Assembly (NCBI RefSeq): GCF_016909075.1
Contig: NZ_JAFBFC010000001.1
Span: 806,001-870,000, forward strand
Source of the DNA: Priestia iocasae
GTDB taxonomy: Bacteria > Bacillota > Bacilli > Bacillales > Bacillaceae_H
Reading direction: 5' to 3'
Length of the DNA stretch: 64,000 nucleotides
Shown piece after piece: positions 16,602 through 24,851 of the stretch. The notes below the pieces were generated by a model. The model saw only the letters and a list, made by a program, of their open reading frames with translations. It ran no database searches and was not told the DNA's origin. Position 1 is the first letter of the stretch. The number at the start of each line of letters is the position of its first letter. A program made the position numbers and the translations under genes.

Positions 16602-16607
16602 TATAAT
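16602..16607 (+). promoter_or_regulatory. Candidate -10 element of the TnrA-linked small gene
   Basis: TATAAT, centred 40.5 bp from the TnrA box centre, with no good -35 hexamer. That is typical of TnrA-activated promoters. Confidence 0.55.
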
Positions 16608-16641
16608 AAAAGAAAAAGGTGAGTTGAAAGGAAGAATAAAG

Positions 16642-16797
16642 ATGGGAATATCAAAAGTGGAACAACAGCAAGTAATTGAATTAGCCAAGCAAATCATTGA
16701 ATTAGATTTAAAAAGAGATGAGAAATGGGAAGCATTAAGCCATATGGCTGGTAGGAATGCTCATGAAATCTTACGAAAAGTTCAAAATGGAATGTAA
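16642..16797 (+). CDS. 51-residue protein divergent from tnrA (YkzB-like position)
   Basis: This short gene starts at ATG 16642 after the ribosome site AAAGGAAG and ends with TAA at 16795-16797. It encodes a charged, helical 51-residue protein beginning M-G-I-S-K-V-E-Q-Q-Q and ending K-V-Q-N-G-M. It has no membrane span. In Bacillus subtilis the gene divergent from tnrA is the similarly short ykzB of the TnrA- and PhoP-controlled ykzB-ykoL operon. Position, size and the TnrA box support equivalence, but I cannot confirm sequence homology. A ykoL-like second gene is not present before the terminator. Confidence 0.7.
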   Translation: MGISKVEQQQVIELAKQIIELDLKRDEKWEALSHMAGRNAHEILRKVQNGM

Positions 16798-16807
16798 GTG
16801 ATATACG

Positions 16808-16867
16808 AAAGCCCCTTTTCTACTAACATCCAGTACATGGATTCAGTCAGTAGAAAAGGGGCTTTGT
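16808..16867. terminator. Long-loop bidirectional hairpin
   Basis: AAAGCCCCTTTTCTACT pairs perfectly with AGTAGAAAAGGGGCTTT (17 bp) around a 26-nt loop. It lies between the 51-residue gene and the convergent CobW gene. Confidence 0.8.
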
Positions 16868-17000
16868 TGACTATGGTTATAAATTTCGGCGCTGCTCGCT
16901 GTTTATAAAGTATGTGCTTACTCAGTAGAAACTGGTGTAAAACAAGCGCCTTTTAGAAAAGAGGGGTTGACTTAAAGATATATAAGGCAACCTTCTTAAG

Positions 17001-17921
17001 TTATGACTGCTCTTCTAATTGCTGTAGCTGTTTTTTCATTTCATCGTGCTGTAAGTTTTCTCCTATAAATACGAGCACACTTGGGAACTTCATGAGTTCT
17101 TTCATATAAAGAGGCATGCCGTATGAATATTGAAACAGGTATGTTTCTTTCGAGTGCGTGAAGCGCATATAGCCTTTAATGCGGTAAATCGTATCAGGCA
17201 TGTTCCTAAGCCAATTTTCAAATTGATCAACATCGACTGGATTTTTAAACTCATGAACAAACGTTTTTAAATGCAAGTGATCATGAACATGAGTTTGTTC
17301 ATGTTGTCCTTTTTTTCTTAATTGTGCATTTCTCAATAATTCCATGTTCACGCTAGCGTGAGTCGTTAATAAGCTAGTGGCCTCGTTATTAATAGATTGA
17401 ACATCGAATAATAATGAAGCTTTTTCACTTTCTGATAGCTCATCTGTTTTGTTGAGTAAAATGATATCTGCATGACGAACTTGTTCTTGTAAAAGCTTTT
17501 GTAATTGAAGACTTAATGAATGACGGTCTTTCCATCTTTTTGCATCGATAAGGGTTACAATGGCTTTTACGCTAATTTCATTTGCAAAAAGAGGAGACAT
17601 GCATGCATCTAATACTTCAATTGGGTGAGCGACACCTGTTGTTTCAATATAAATAGAATCTAATTCATGCTCTTGTAAAAGAGAGTGAAGGTGTGTTTCA
17701 AATTGGCCTTGAATTGTACAACATACACATCCATTTAATAACTCTTTTAAAGGAGTATCTTCTTGTACGGCATTCGAATCGACGGACACCTCTCCTAATT
17801 CGTTCATAATGACAGCAACTTTACGCTGTTCATCTCTTTCTTGCTGTAAAATATTTTTAAGTAATGTTGTTTTTCCACTACCTAAAAACCCGGATAAAAT
17901 ATATACTTCCGTCTTTTTCAT
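17001..17921 (-). CDS. CobW/G3E-family GTPase (metal-chaperone type)
   Basis: The 306-residue protein has the G3E features: P-loop G-F-L-G-S-G-K-T-T-L, the metal site G-C-V-C-C (CxCC), E-T-T-G-V-A-H-P, N-K-T-D and a C-terminal CobW domain. A His-rich stretch (H-E-Q-T-H-V-H-D-H-L-H) sits before the C-terminal domain. Such proteins use GTP to deliver metals, often zinc, to client enzymes. The ATG at 17921 follows CGGAGTG; the frame extends to 17945 without a better start. I looked for a Zur box upstream and did not find a convincing one. It is not part of the B12 operon. Confidence 0.85.
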   Translation of the reverse strand: MKKTEVYILSGFLGSGKTTLLKNILQQERDEQRKVAVIMNELGEVSVDSNAVQEDTPLKELLNGCVCCTIQGQFETHLHSLLQEHELDSIYIETTGVAHPIEVLDACMSPLFANEISVKAIVTLIDAKRWKDRHSLSLQLQKLLQEQVRHADIILLNKTDELSESEKASLLFDVQSINNEATSLLTTHASVNMELLRNAQLRKKGQHEQTHVHDHLHLKTFVHEFKNPVDVDQFENWLRNMPDTIYRIKGYMRFTHSKETYLFQYSYGMPLYMKELMKFPSVLVFIGENLQHDEMKKQLQQLEEQS

Positions 17922-18109
17922 ATGTACACTCCGTTCAGTTTTCATCTAATAAGAATTGTTACGGCTTATCATACCATCACATGTTTTTTCAATCAACATA
18001 TGTATTATAACAAGTTCAGTTGCCTGTTCCATAGAAACGAGCAATTATTGAAAAGATTGATATTGTATGTGGTAAAATAAAGAGAAATGATTTGTTAGGG
18101 GGAGAGGGC

Positions 18110-19042
18110 GTGCGTATTTTAGTATTAGGAGCGGGTGGTGTTGGTGGCTACTTCGGTGGACGCTTATTAGAAAAAGGGGAAGATGTAACATTTCTAGTAA
18201 GAAAAAAACGCCAGCAGCAACTTGCTGAGAATGGTTTAGTCATTAAAAGTATTCATGGAGATGTGAAACTAACACCAAAAACGATTACAACAGAGGATAA
18301 GGTAGAAACATTTGACCTTGTCATCTTCTCAACAAAAGCTTATCATCTAGAAGCTTCTATGAAAGATGTAAAAGCATTTGTTGGAGAAGATACAATTATT
18401 TTACCGTTGTTAAACGGGATGAATCACGTAAAAAAGATACAAGATTATTTTGGTGAAGAACGTGTTCTTGGTGGTCTATGCTTCATTGAAACAACACTAG
18501 GAGATAAGGGAGAAGTCGTTCAAACGAGTCCAATTCATGAAGTTGTGTTTGGTGAGTTTTCAAACGAGCATACAAATCGAATTCGACGAGTAAACGAAGT
18601 GCTTCAAGGAACAAAAGCATCTTTTCGCCTAAGTGACTTTATTTTAAGAGATATGTGGCATAAATATTTATTTATTACAGTCTTATCGGGCGTGACTACG
18701 TTAATGAGGTCACCGATTGGTCCTATTCGAGAAGTGGAAAATGGAGAAAGTATAATTAGACAAGTATTTAACGAAGTAGCTGAAGTTATGCATGCAGTGG
18801 GTGCACCGCTTTCAGAAGATATTGTCGATAAACATATGAACACGGTTAAGAAAATGACGTATACAATGAAATCATCCATGCAACGTGATATGGAAAAAGG
18901 TTTTTTCATTGAAGGTGAACATTTGCAAGGTTACTTAGTTCAAAAAGCGAAGAAACACGATATACATACGCCATTATTAAACTTAATTTATCAAAACTTA
19001 AAGGTATATGAAGAGAGACATAGTAAGAAGGAGCTTTCGTAA
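18110..19042 (+). CDS. panE: 2-dehydropantoate 2-reductase
   Basis: The 310-residue protein is an NADPH-dependent ketopantoate reductase of the PanE/ApbA family, acting in pantothenate synthesis. The N-terminal Rossmann motif is G-A-G-G-V-G-G-Y-F-G-G. The central S-T-K-A-Y and L-L-N-G-M-N-H segments and the C-terminal helix motif M-W-H-K-Y-L-F-I follow, with S-S-M-Q-R-D-M-E-K-G near the substrate site. The start is GTG at 18110, after AGGGGGAGAGG. The genes panB and panC are not nearby, so this may be one of several PanE-like paralogues. Confidence 0.85.
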   Translation: MRILVLGAGGVGGYFGGRLLEKGEDVTFLVRKKRQQQLAENGLVIKSIHGDVKLTPKTITTEDKVETFDLVIFSTKAYHLEASMKDVKAFVGEDTIILPLLNGMNHVKKIQDYFGEERVLGGLCFIETTLGDKGEVVQTSPIHEVVFGEFSNEHTNRIRRVNEVLQGTKASFRLSDFILRDMWHKYLFITVLSGVTTLMRSPIGPIREVENGESIIRQVFNEVAEVMHAVGAPLSEDIVDKHMNTVKKMTYTMKSSMQRDMEKGFFIEGEHLQGYLVQKAKKHDIHTPLLNLIYQNLKVYEERHSKKELS

Positions 19043-19100
19043 AAAAATCTAACAGTAGGGAAATGACGAATCGCCATAATTGATAGCTAGAGGATGTTGT

Positions 19101-19152
19101 GGGTGTGTCAAATCAAGCGTCTTTTGCTCATTTTGACACACTCCTTTTTATT
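19101..19152. terminator. Terminator after panE, bidirectional
   Basis: GTGTGTCAAA (19103-19112) pairs with TTTGACACAC (19132-19141) and is followed by TCCTTTTTATT. A convergent minus-strand gene ends inside it. Confidence 0.75.
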
Positions 19153-19459
19153 GTAACTCATTAATGATTCGTGGAAGAATAATAATCGAAAGAGCGCATA
19201 ATGAACTGACAATATGATGCATCTCAAAAATACCAATGATAAATAACATGATGGACATGTATAATTGCAGGCCTTTTAAAATCCATGTTTTTTTTTCGAA
19301 GAAGAAGTCGCTTAATACAAACAAAAGAAAGATTGTTGCGCTACTAACAATAATCGCTTTATTAGAGAGTACGTGGCTCTGCATCACGGTAAAAAGAAGA
19401 ATGAAAAAAAGTACAATGGCAAAACATTTCATAACAATACATATAGTTTGTTTCTTCAC
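19148..19459 (-). CDS. Small membrane protein of unknown function
   Basis: The 103-residue protein has three or four hydrophobic segments covering almost its whole length. The start is GTG at 19459, preceded by CAGGTG. No family is recognised. It converges with panE and shares its terminator region. Confidence 0.55.
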   Translation of the reverse strand: MKKQTICIVMKCFAIVLFFILLFTVMQSHVLSNKAIIVSSATIFLLFVLSDFFFEKKTWILKGLQLYMSIMLFIIGIFEMHHIVSSLCALSIIILPRIINELQ

Positions 19460-19703
19460 TTTAACACCTGCGCTATTTAAAAGTCTTAGTTTTATTGCGT
19501 TATTGATAATAAGTTTATTTTATAGTATTATTTCGTATTCTTAAAGAAAAATGGGAGAGTGCTAACAAGAATTTAACATGTTTATAATAAGTTTACAAAC
19601 TATATGGACATAAGTTTTAGGGGAAGGAGTTTCTTCTCCTATACAATAAGTCTGTATGTTCTGAAGTAGACGAGTTAGAACGAAATAGAAAGGATTTGAA
19701 CGC

Positions 19704-20591
19704 TTGAAAGAAACATTACTGTTAATAGATGGTTTTAACTTACTAAGTAGGTGTTATTTTGCTACTTCTTATGGGAGAGAGGAAGTAGACCTTCCGAGGA
19801 ATAGTCAAGGTTTGTATATTAATGCTTTAAAAGTAACGCTTCAAAAAATTTTACAATTAAGTCGACAGTATGCAACGACACATATAGTCGTAGCTTGGGA
19901 TGTAAAACGAAATGAAACGAAGCGCAGAGACATTTATAGTGATTATAAAGGAACAAGAGGTGAGTTGCCTGATCCGCTTATTCAACAATATGAAACGTTG
20001 CGTGAATTTTTTGATTGTGTTGGTGTATCGCAAGTGTCGGTTGATTTTTACGAAGCAGATGATGTAATCGGCGTTTTTTCTGCAAGGTGGAGCGAGGAAA
20101 AAGAACAAGATTGTTTTATCTACAGTAATGATCGTGACTTATTACAATTATTAAATCAACATGTTTCTCAAATAATAGCGATGAAGCGTATTGGAGAAAT
20201 CGTGTATACGGCTGATGATTTTCAACATGAATATGATATATCGCCAAAGCAGTGGATTGATGTAAAAGCCCTATTAGGTGATAAAAGCGATAATATTCCT
20301 GGTGTACCTGGTGTAGGAGAAAAAGCGGCTTTACCACTTATTCAACAATATGAATCCATTGAAAATCTTTACAAAAACCTCGTTCATTTAGACTCTACAT
20401 TCAAACGGTATAAAAAGAAGTTGGAAGAAGGCGAAGAATTAGCTTATTTAAGTAAACAGCTCGTGGAGATTGAAACAAACCTGGATATACTAAATAAGAT
20501 GAGTTGGGAAGAATTGCGTTTTGTTTATGACAGGCAGAGATGGATAGACGAAATTGAACGCTTAGAACTAAATATTATGCTTCCGGCATAA
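19704..20591 (+). CDS. ypcP: 5'-3' exonuclease (YpcP type, Pol I exonuclease-like)
   Basis: The 295-residue protein matches the N-terminal exonuclease domain of DNA polymerase I, without a polymerase. It starts L-L-I-D-G-F-N-L-L-S-R. It carries the metal-binding acidic motifs D-Y-K-G-T-R, Y-E-A-D-D-V-I-G and S-N-D-R-D-L-L-Q-L, then the helix-hairpin-helix D-K-S-D-N-I-P-G-V-P-G-V-G. The likely role is RNA-primer removal or flap processing. The start is TTG at 19704 after AAAGGA. Confidence 0.9.
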   Translation: MKETLLLIDGFNLLSRCYFATSYGREEVDLPRNSQGLYINALKVTLQKILQLSRQYATTHIVVAWDVKRNETKRRDIYSDYKGTRGELPDPLIQQYETLREFFDCVGVSQVSVDFYEADDVIGVFSARWSEEKEQDCFIYSNDRDLLQLLNQHVSQIIAMKRIGEIVYTADDFQHEYDISPKQWIDVKALLGDKSDNIPGVPGVGEKAALPLIQQYESIENLYKNLVHLDSTFKRYKKKLEEGEELAYLSKQLVEIETNLDILNKMSWEELRFVYDRQRWIDEIERLELNIMLPA

Positions 20592-20637
20592 TTTCTTGTA
20601 AAATAGTTAGCAATAAGAGTGGAAAGGGGCAAGACCT

Positions 20638-20985
20638 TTGCAACCGATTGAAAAAGAATCAGTTCAACGACAGTTACAAACATTTTTTAATAAAGAAGTA
20701 TACGTTCATCTGGAGACAACAAATGGTGCCTATGCTTCTCATTTCAATGAGAAGGTAATGACAGTGGGCGCATTTATTCGTAATGCTAAAGTACATATTA
20801 AGCAAGGAAAGATTACGGGTGATCATCCATATCGAGTGGGCCTTGAAATGGAGATAGGTTGGGTATATGCAGAAGGATTAACGGATTGGGAATTGAATAA
20901 TCAAGGTCAGTTATTATTAGCAGGCCATGACTTTGAAGGACGTCTAGCTGTTGCTTTGCAACTTAGCGAAACACCATTCGCATAA
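20638..20985 (+). CDS. yojF: YojF family protein (DUF1806)
   Basis: The 115-residue protein matches Bacillus YojF and lies directly upstream of bshB2, as in Bacillus subtilis. The start is TTG at 20638 after GAAAGGGG. Its function is unknown. The 17-bp spacing and the conserved pairing suggest a role linked to bacillithiol synthesis or to BshB2, which is inference. Confidence 0.85.
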   Translation: MQPIEKESVQRQLQTFFNKEVYVHLETTNGAYASHFNEKVMTVGAFIRNAKVHIKQGKITGDHPYRVGLEMEIGWVYAEGLTDWELNNQGQLLLAGHDFEGRLAVALQLSETPFA

Positions 20986-21002
20986 TTGGAGGAGATTTTA
21001 CA

Positions 21003-21671
21003 ATGGAAGGACATGTGTTAGTAGTATTTCCGCATCCGGACGATGAAGCGTTCGGTGCCGCTGGTACGATTGCGTTAGCGCGAAAAAAAGGAACGAGTGT
21101 CACCTATGCTTGTGGTACATTAGGTGAGATGGGACGCAACATGGGCAGACCGTTATTTGCTAATCGTGAAACGTTACCTCAAATTCGTAAAAAAGAGTTA
21201 CAAGATGTTTGTCAAGTGTTGGACATTGAAGATCTTCGCATGCTTGGATTACGAGACAAAACGTTAGAATTTCTTAATGTTGAAGAATTTGCAGATCAGA
21301 TTGGTGCCATTATTGATGAAGTAAAACCAACATACATCATTACACACTACCCTGGCTTTGCTGTACACCCCGATCATAATGCAACAGGAGCAGCAACATT
21401 ACGAGCAGTTGAGCGTATGCCTGTTGACAAACGACCTGTCGTTCTTTGTCATGCTTTTTCAAATGATCGACTTGAACATATTGGTGAGCCCGATGTAGTC
21501 ATTGATATTCGTGAAGTAAGGGATATAAAGATTCAAGCCCTTAAAGCTCACCGTTCGCAAACGGAAGGAATGTTAGGCACAGTTGATTTAACAAAAATTG
21601 AAGGTAATCCATTTATGACGCGCCTTTTAGAGAAAGAAGAATTTTGGACATATAAGTGGGACGGACAATGA
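21003..21671 (+). CDS. bshB2: Bacillithiol biosynthesis deacetylase BshB2
   Basis: The 222-residue zinc deacetylase of the LmbE/GlcNAc-PI family has the metal motif F-P-H-P-D-D-E-A-F-G-A-A-G at the N-terminus and a late H-P-D-H-N-A-T-G motif completing the site. BshB enzymes remove the acetyl group from GlcNAc-malate, the second step of bacillithiol synthesis. The pairing with yojF identifies it as the B2 paralogue. Its stop overlaps the start of the next gene. Confidence 0.92.
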   Translation: MEGHVLVVFPHPDDEAFGAAGTIALARKKGTSVTYACGTLGEMGRNMGRPLFANRETLPQIRKKELQDVCQVLDIEDLRMLGLRDKTLEFLNVEEFADQIGAIIDEVKPTYIITHYPGFAVHPDHNATGAATLRAVERMPVDKRPVVLCHAFSNDRLEHIGEPDVVIDIREVRDIKIQALKAHRSQTEGMLGTVDLTKIEGNPFMTRLLEKEEFWTYKWDGQ

Positions 21672-22471
21672 TGAAGAAACAACGTGTATTATTGATCGGA
21701 GCCGGCCGCATGGCTCAAGCTGTGATTGCTGGCTTGGTTAAGATGAATTCTACGAGTCTAGAACAAATTATTGTTACAAACAACGGAAACAAACAACGTT
21801 TGCAATCAGTGACAGACAACTATCATGTAGTTGCTGCTAATAATTGGCGTGATGAAATAAAACAAGTAGATGTGATTGTATTAGCCATGCCTCCTCAAGC
21901 ACACGATGAGCTATTGAGAGAGCTATCAAGCTATGTGAACGGACAGCTTATTATCACTGTAGCTGCTGGAATTGGTCCATCTTATATGGAGGAGCGGCTA
22001 CCAGAAGGTACGCCTGTTGCTTGGATTATGCCAAATACAGCGGCAATGATTGGAGAATCGATGTCTCTTTACACAGTGGGAAAATGGGTTAACAGTCAAC
22101 ATCAACTAGTATTAGAACTAGTGTTAAAGGGAATTGGCCAATCACAATTGTGCACAGAAGAGGAAGTTCATCATTTAACAGCTATTACAGGAAGTGCCCC
22201 AGCTTTTTTATATTATTTTTCAGAGTCATTAATTGACAGCGCAAAGAAATATGGGGTGGAAGAAGATGTAGCCAAGCAGCTTGTTATTCAGATGATACAT
22301 GGTTCATCTTTAATGTTAAAAAAAGAAGGAAATCCAACAAGCTTGCGAGAACAAGTAACAACTCCAGGTGGAGCTACAGCAGAAGGATTAAACGTAATGA
22401 ACAACTATCATTTTTTAAAAATGATGGAAGAAGCAATTGACGCAACCAACAAAAAAGCGATGGGGAAATAG
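21671..22471 (+). CDS. proC: Pyrroline-5-carboxylate reductase
   Basis: The 266-residue protein carries out the last step of proline synthesis. It has the Rossmann motif L-L-I-G-A-G-R-M-A-Q-A, P-N-T-A-A-M-I-G and the P5CR signature T-T-P-G-G-A-T-A-E-G-L near the C-terminus, plus G-S-A-P-A-F at the substrate site. ATG 21671 overlaps the bshB2 stop and sits 6 bases after GGGACGG. Bacillus species have several paralogues (ProG, ProH, ProI); which one this is cannot be told here. Confidence 0.9.
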   Translation: MKKQRVLLIGAGRMAQAVIAGLVKMNSTSLEQIIVTNNGNKQRLQSVTDNYHVVAANNWRDEIKQVDVIVLAMPPQAHDELLRELSSYVNGQLIITVAAGIGPSYMEERLPEGTPVAWIMPNTAAMIGESMSLYTVGKWVNSQHQLVLELVLKGIGQSQLCTEEEVHHLTAITGSAPAFLYYFSESLIDSAKKYGVEEDVAKQLVIQMIHGSSLMLKKEGNPTSLREQVTTPGGATAEGLNVMNNYHFLKMMEEAIDATNKKAMGK

Positions 22472-22520
22472 TCTCCATCTCATAAATGAAAATGCGATGT
22501 AAGCATTACAAATAGTGTTA

Positions 22521-22573
22521 CCCCCTTGTCTAGTTTATTTAATCATTCTACTGAATGTAAAAAGGCAAGGGGG
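22521..22573. terminator. Long-loop bidirectional hairpin
   Basis: CCCCCTTG (22521-22528) pairs with CAAGGGGG (22566-22573), flanked by A- and T-rich sequence, between convergent genes. Confidence 0.7.
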
Positions 22574-22582
22574 TTTAGTGTA

Positions 22583-23872
22583 TTAGAAATCAATGTTTAC
22601 TTTTGCTTCCATTGCACGCACGAGAAACACAGCAAATTGTGAGCGGGTTGTATGGTTATTTGGTCGATATGTTTTGTCAGCATAACCAGTTGTCACTTTT
22701 ACGGAAGCTAGGGTATCAATATAATCTTTTGCCCAGAAAGTAGTTGGTACATCTGTGAATGATTGTGATTGTGTTGATTGTAGCTTAAACATTAGTGTCA
22801 AAATTTTTGCCATTTGAGCGCGTGTTAAAGATTGATCAGGATGAAAATACTCTCCTTTGTTAAATACGCCTAACTCTGTTAATTTTGCGATGGCATCATA
22901 AGCATCATGAGAAGGGGAAACATCTTTAAACCCAGGGTTTTGTGGGATTGCTTGTTTCAGTGTTGTTGCATGCAATAACGCTTTTGCTGCATCCGCACGT
23001 GTAATAGGAGTATCAGGATTAAAACGCTGAGAATCAGTTTCTGTCAAAATCTCTGTAGAAGTTAACATTTGAATTTCTTTATAGGCCCAATGAGAAGGTG
23101 GAACATCTATATAAGACACGGTTGAAGATTGTTCTAATTCGGCAATAATGGCTTTCGCAATAAGTGCATATCCATCATTATTAGGATGAGGGTCTTTAGG
23201 GTTTGGGAAATATTGTTTAGGGTTTTCCTTAAATACTTGATCAAGTGAAACAAACATTGATCCGTGCTCTGAAGCAATTTGTTGAAGAGTGCCATTTAGT
23301 AAGCTTAACGCTGTTCGAAGAATTGTTTCTTGCGTAGGAACATCGATATGAACATACGGGTAGTAATAGCCTAGAACAACAATTTTTGCGCTAGAATTTA
23401 ATGTGCGGATTTCTTTTAGAATCTCTGAAACATTCGTTTTTACCTGAGTCATAATAGCGGATGTTTTTGTGTGGTCAAATTCAATGGTCTGGCTTTCAGC
23501 ATTTACTTTCATTTCGGATAAAAAATCATTCGCACCAATATGTATGGTAATTAAGCTTGCTTGCTTAACGGTATCATGTAAAGAAGCGTTGTTTTTCACC
23601 TTGTTAGATTGTAAGTCTTTCAATAAATTACGGCTTTTATATCCTGACACGGCAAACTCTTTTGAAAAGCTCTGTAGCTTTTTTTGTTGTAATAAGTGTT
23701 CACTGATTATCTCAGCGTAGCTTTTACCAAACGATTTATCGTACAGAAGACCTTCAGCAAGAGAGTCTCCTAAAGCAACATAGTTTACTTTTTGATTCGT
23801 AGCAAAGGATGGTGAAGCAACGGAAAGCAATAAGAACATGGTAATCATACATACAGTTAACTTTTTAAACAA
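22583..23872 (-). CDS. Secreted SGNH/GDSL hydrolase with three SLH domains
   Basis: The 429-residue protein begins with a Sec signal peptide ending near A-S-P-S-F-A. An SGNH esterase domain follows: block I G-D-S-L-A-E-G, block III G-A-N-D, and a late D-P-H-P-N-x-x-G motif with catalytic Asp and His. Three S-layer homology domains of about 55 residues each make up the C-terminal 180 residues, so the enzyme is probably held on the secondary cell-wall polymer. The start is TTG at 23872 after AAAGGAG. The substrate is unknown; related Bacillus proteins are annotated as lipases or acylhydrolases. Confidence 0.85.
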   Translation of the reverse strand: MFKKLTVCMITMFLLLSVASPSFATNQKVNYVALGDSLAEGLLYDKSFGKSYAEIISEHLLQQKKLQSFSKEFAVSGYKSRNLLKDLQSNKVKNNASLHDTVKQASLITIHIGANDFLSEMKVNAESQTIEFDHTKTSAIMTQVKTNVSEILKEIRTLNSSAKIVVLGYYYPYVHIDVPTQETILRTALSLLNGTLQQIASEHGSMFVSLDQVFKENPKQYFPNPKDPHPNNDGYALIAKAIIAELEQSSTVSYIDVPPSHWAYKEIQMLTSTEILTETDSQRFNPDTPITRADAAKALLHATTLKQAIPQNPGFKDVSPSHDAYDAIAKLTELGVFNKGEYFHPDQSLTRAQMAKILTLMFKLQSTQSQSFTDVPTTFWAKDYIDTLASVKVTTGYADKTYRPNNHTTRSQFAVFLVRAMEAKVNIDF

Positions 23873-23942
23873 ATGACATATCTCCTTTCAAATGGACGTC
23901 CAAGTTCATCGTATTCGCCATCAAGAAGATATATTCGTCGTC

Positions 23943-24341
23943 TTATTCCAGAAACCTTTTTTTATTCTCAGGATTTGGTAACAGACAAGATTCTGTTTTG
24001 CCAAACCATTTATAACGATTTTTAGCAATGAATGAATAAAATAAGTCTCGAATTGGTTTGGGAATGACGATTAAATAATATAGCCATTTCCAGCCACCAT
24101 CTAAATGGTAGGCAATTTTTAATGCTGCCGTTGAAGAAGTATATACTTTTTTATCTGTTACATAGACCACACTTTGGATGTTATCGGGAGAAAGACCTCG
24201 CTCTTTTAATAACCGTTGGCCGATATCAGACTGCAAAGAAGCAAAAGAAAATAATGCCCTAGGATCATGTTTAATAATAAATTGGACACTATGCTCACAT
24301 AAATTGCATACACCATCAAATAATATAATTTGCTTTGTCAT
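23943..24341 (-). CDS. DCC family thiol-disulfide-oxidoreductase-like protein (DUF393)
   Basis: The 132-residue protein has the DUF393 opening F-D-G-V-C-N-L-C with the CxxC pair, and a late W-x-G-x-x-x-x-C segment (K-W-F-G-K-T-E-S-C). It resembles Bacillus YuxK. The ATG at 24341 follows AAAGGTG. The left end of an IS1595-like element lies only 27 bp upstream of the start codon, so the original promoter has been displaced by about 1.6 kb. Present transcription may come from the element or may be lost. Confidence 0.8.
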   Translation of the reverse strand: MTKQIILFDGVCNLCEHSVQFIIKHDPRALFSFASLQSDIGQRLLKERGLSPDNIQSVVYVTDKKVYTSSTAALKIAYHLDGGWKWLYYLIVIPKPIRDLFYSFIAKNRYKWFGKTESCLLPNPENKKRFLE

Positions 24342-24359
24342 GTTAGGCACACACCTTTT

Positions 24360-24367
24360 TAAAAAAT
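24360..24367. repeat. Target-site duplication, left copy
   Basis: TAAAAAAT directly abuts the left inverted repeat at 24368 and recurs at 25971-25978. Confidence 0.85.
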
Positions 24368-24400
24368 GGCTGTGTTAAATTTTAATGTTGATTTTTATCA

Positions 24401-24443
24401 TAATATTAGAGAAACCTCTATTTTAAAGGTTTCTCTAATATTA
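24401..24443. terminator. Perfect 17-bp hairpin at the end of the passenger gene
   Basis: TAATATTAGAGAAACCT (24401-24417) pairs perfectly with AGGTTTCTCTAATATTA (24427-24443), with a 9-nt loop. The stop codon of the TPR gene is at its inner edge. Confidence 0.7.
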
Positions 24444-24809
24444 AATAAGTCCATTTTTTATTTGTTCAAGGAATTTTCTGGCAGGATTATATGTTTTATT
24501 TCTCCTAAGTATTTTTTCTAAAATCTCGATTGCTAATTCGTTATGTCCATCCATTATAAGTGATTGTGCGTACTGAACTGCAACTTTATCTTGGTTGGGG
24601 TTTTGAGAATATGCTGTTTCAATATATGGCTTTGCCTCGGACTCTTTACCTAATTTCATTAAACATTCATATATCCTTGCATATGTTCTTGAATGTTCAG
24701 ACAACTGATTAGATTTGATAAAACAATCCAAAGCCTTTTGAAATTCACTTTTCTCGAATTCTAAGAGACCTTCTTGATAGAGAAGGTATGACTGTTTGTA
24801 ATTATCCAA
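24441..24809 (-). CDS. TPR-repeat passenger protein of the IS1595-like element
   Basis: The protein of about 122 residues consists of three tetratricopeptide-like helix pairs, for example Y-Q-E-G-L-L-E-F-E-K-S-E-F-Q-K-A-L-D-C-F and A-V-Q-Y-A-Q-S-L-I-M-D-G-H-N-E-L-A-I. It has no signal peptide. TTG at 24809 lies 9 bases from AAAGGA and is the preferred start; an upstream TTG at 24827 is inside that region. It lies between the transposase gene and the left inverted repeat, so it moves with the element. TPR units usually bind other proteins. Its function is unknown. Confidence 0.75.
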   Translation of the reverse strand: MDNYKQSYLLYQEGLLEFEKSEFQKALDCFIKSNQLSEHSRTYARIYECLMKLGKESEAKPYIETAYSQNPNQDKVAVQYAQSLIMDGHNELAIEILEKILRRNKTYNPARKFLEQIKNGLI

Positions 24810-24851
24810 CTTATTCAATCCTTTCAAGTGAGACTCAACACAGTCCGTAGT

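Noticed and set aside
17922-18060. Zur box upstream of the CobW-type GTPase
   Set aside because: I found no sequence near the expected palindrome; only weak partial matches.
24831-24851. Left IS end placed just downstream of the transposase gene (GACTC-like sequence)
   Set aside because: No target duplication fits that boundary. The ends at 24368 and 25970 give matching inverted repeats and an exact 8-bp duplication.
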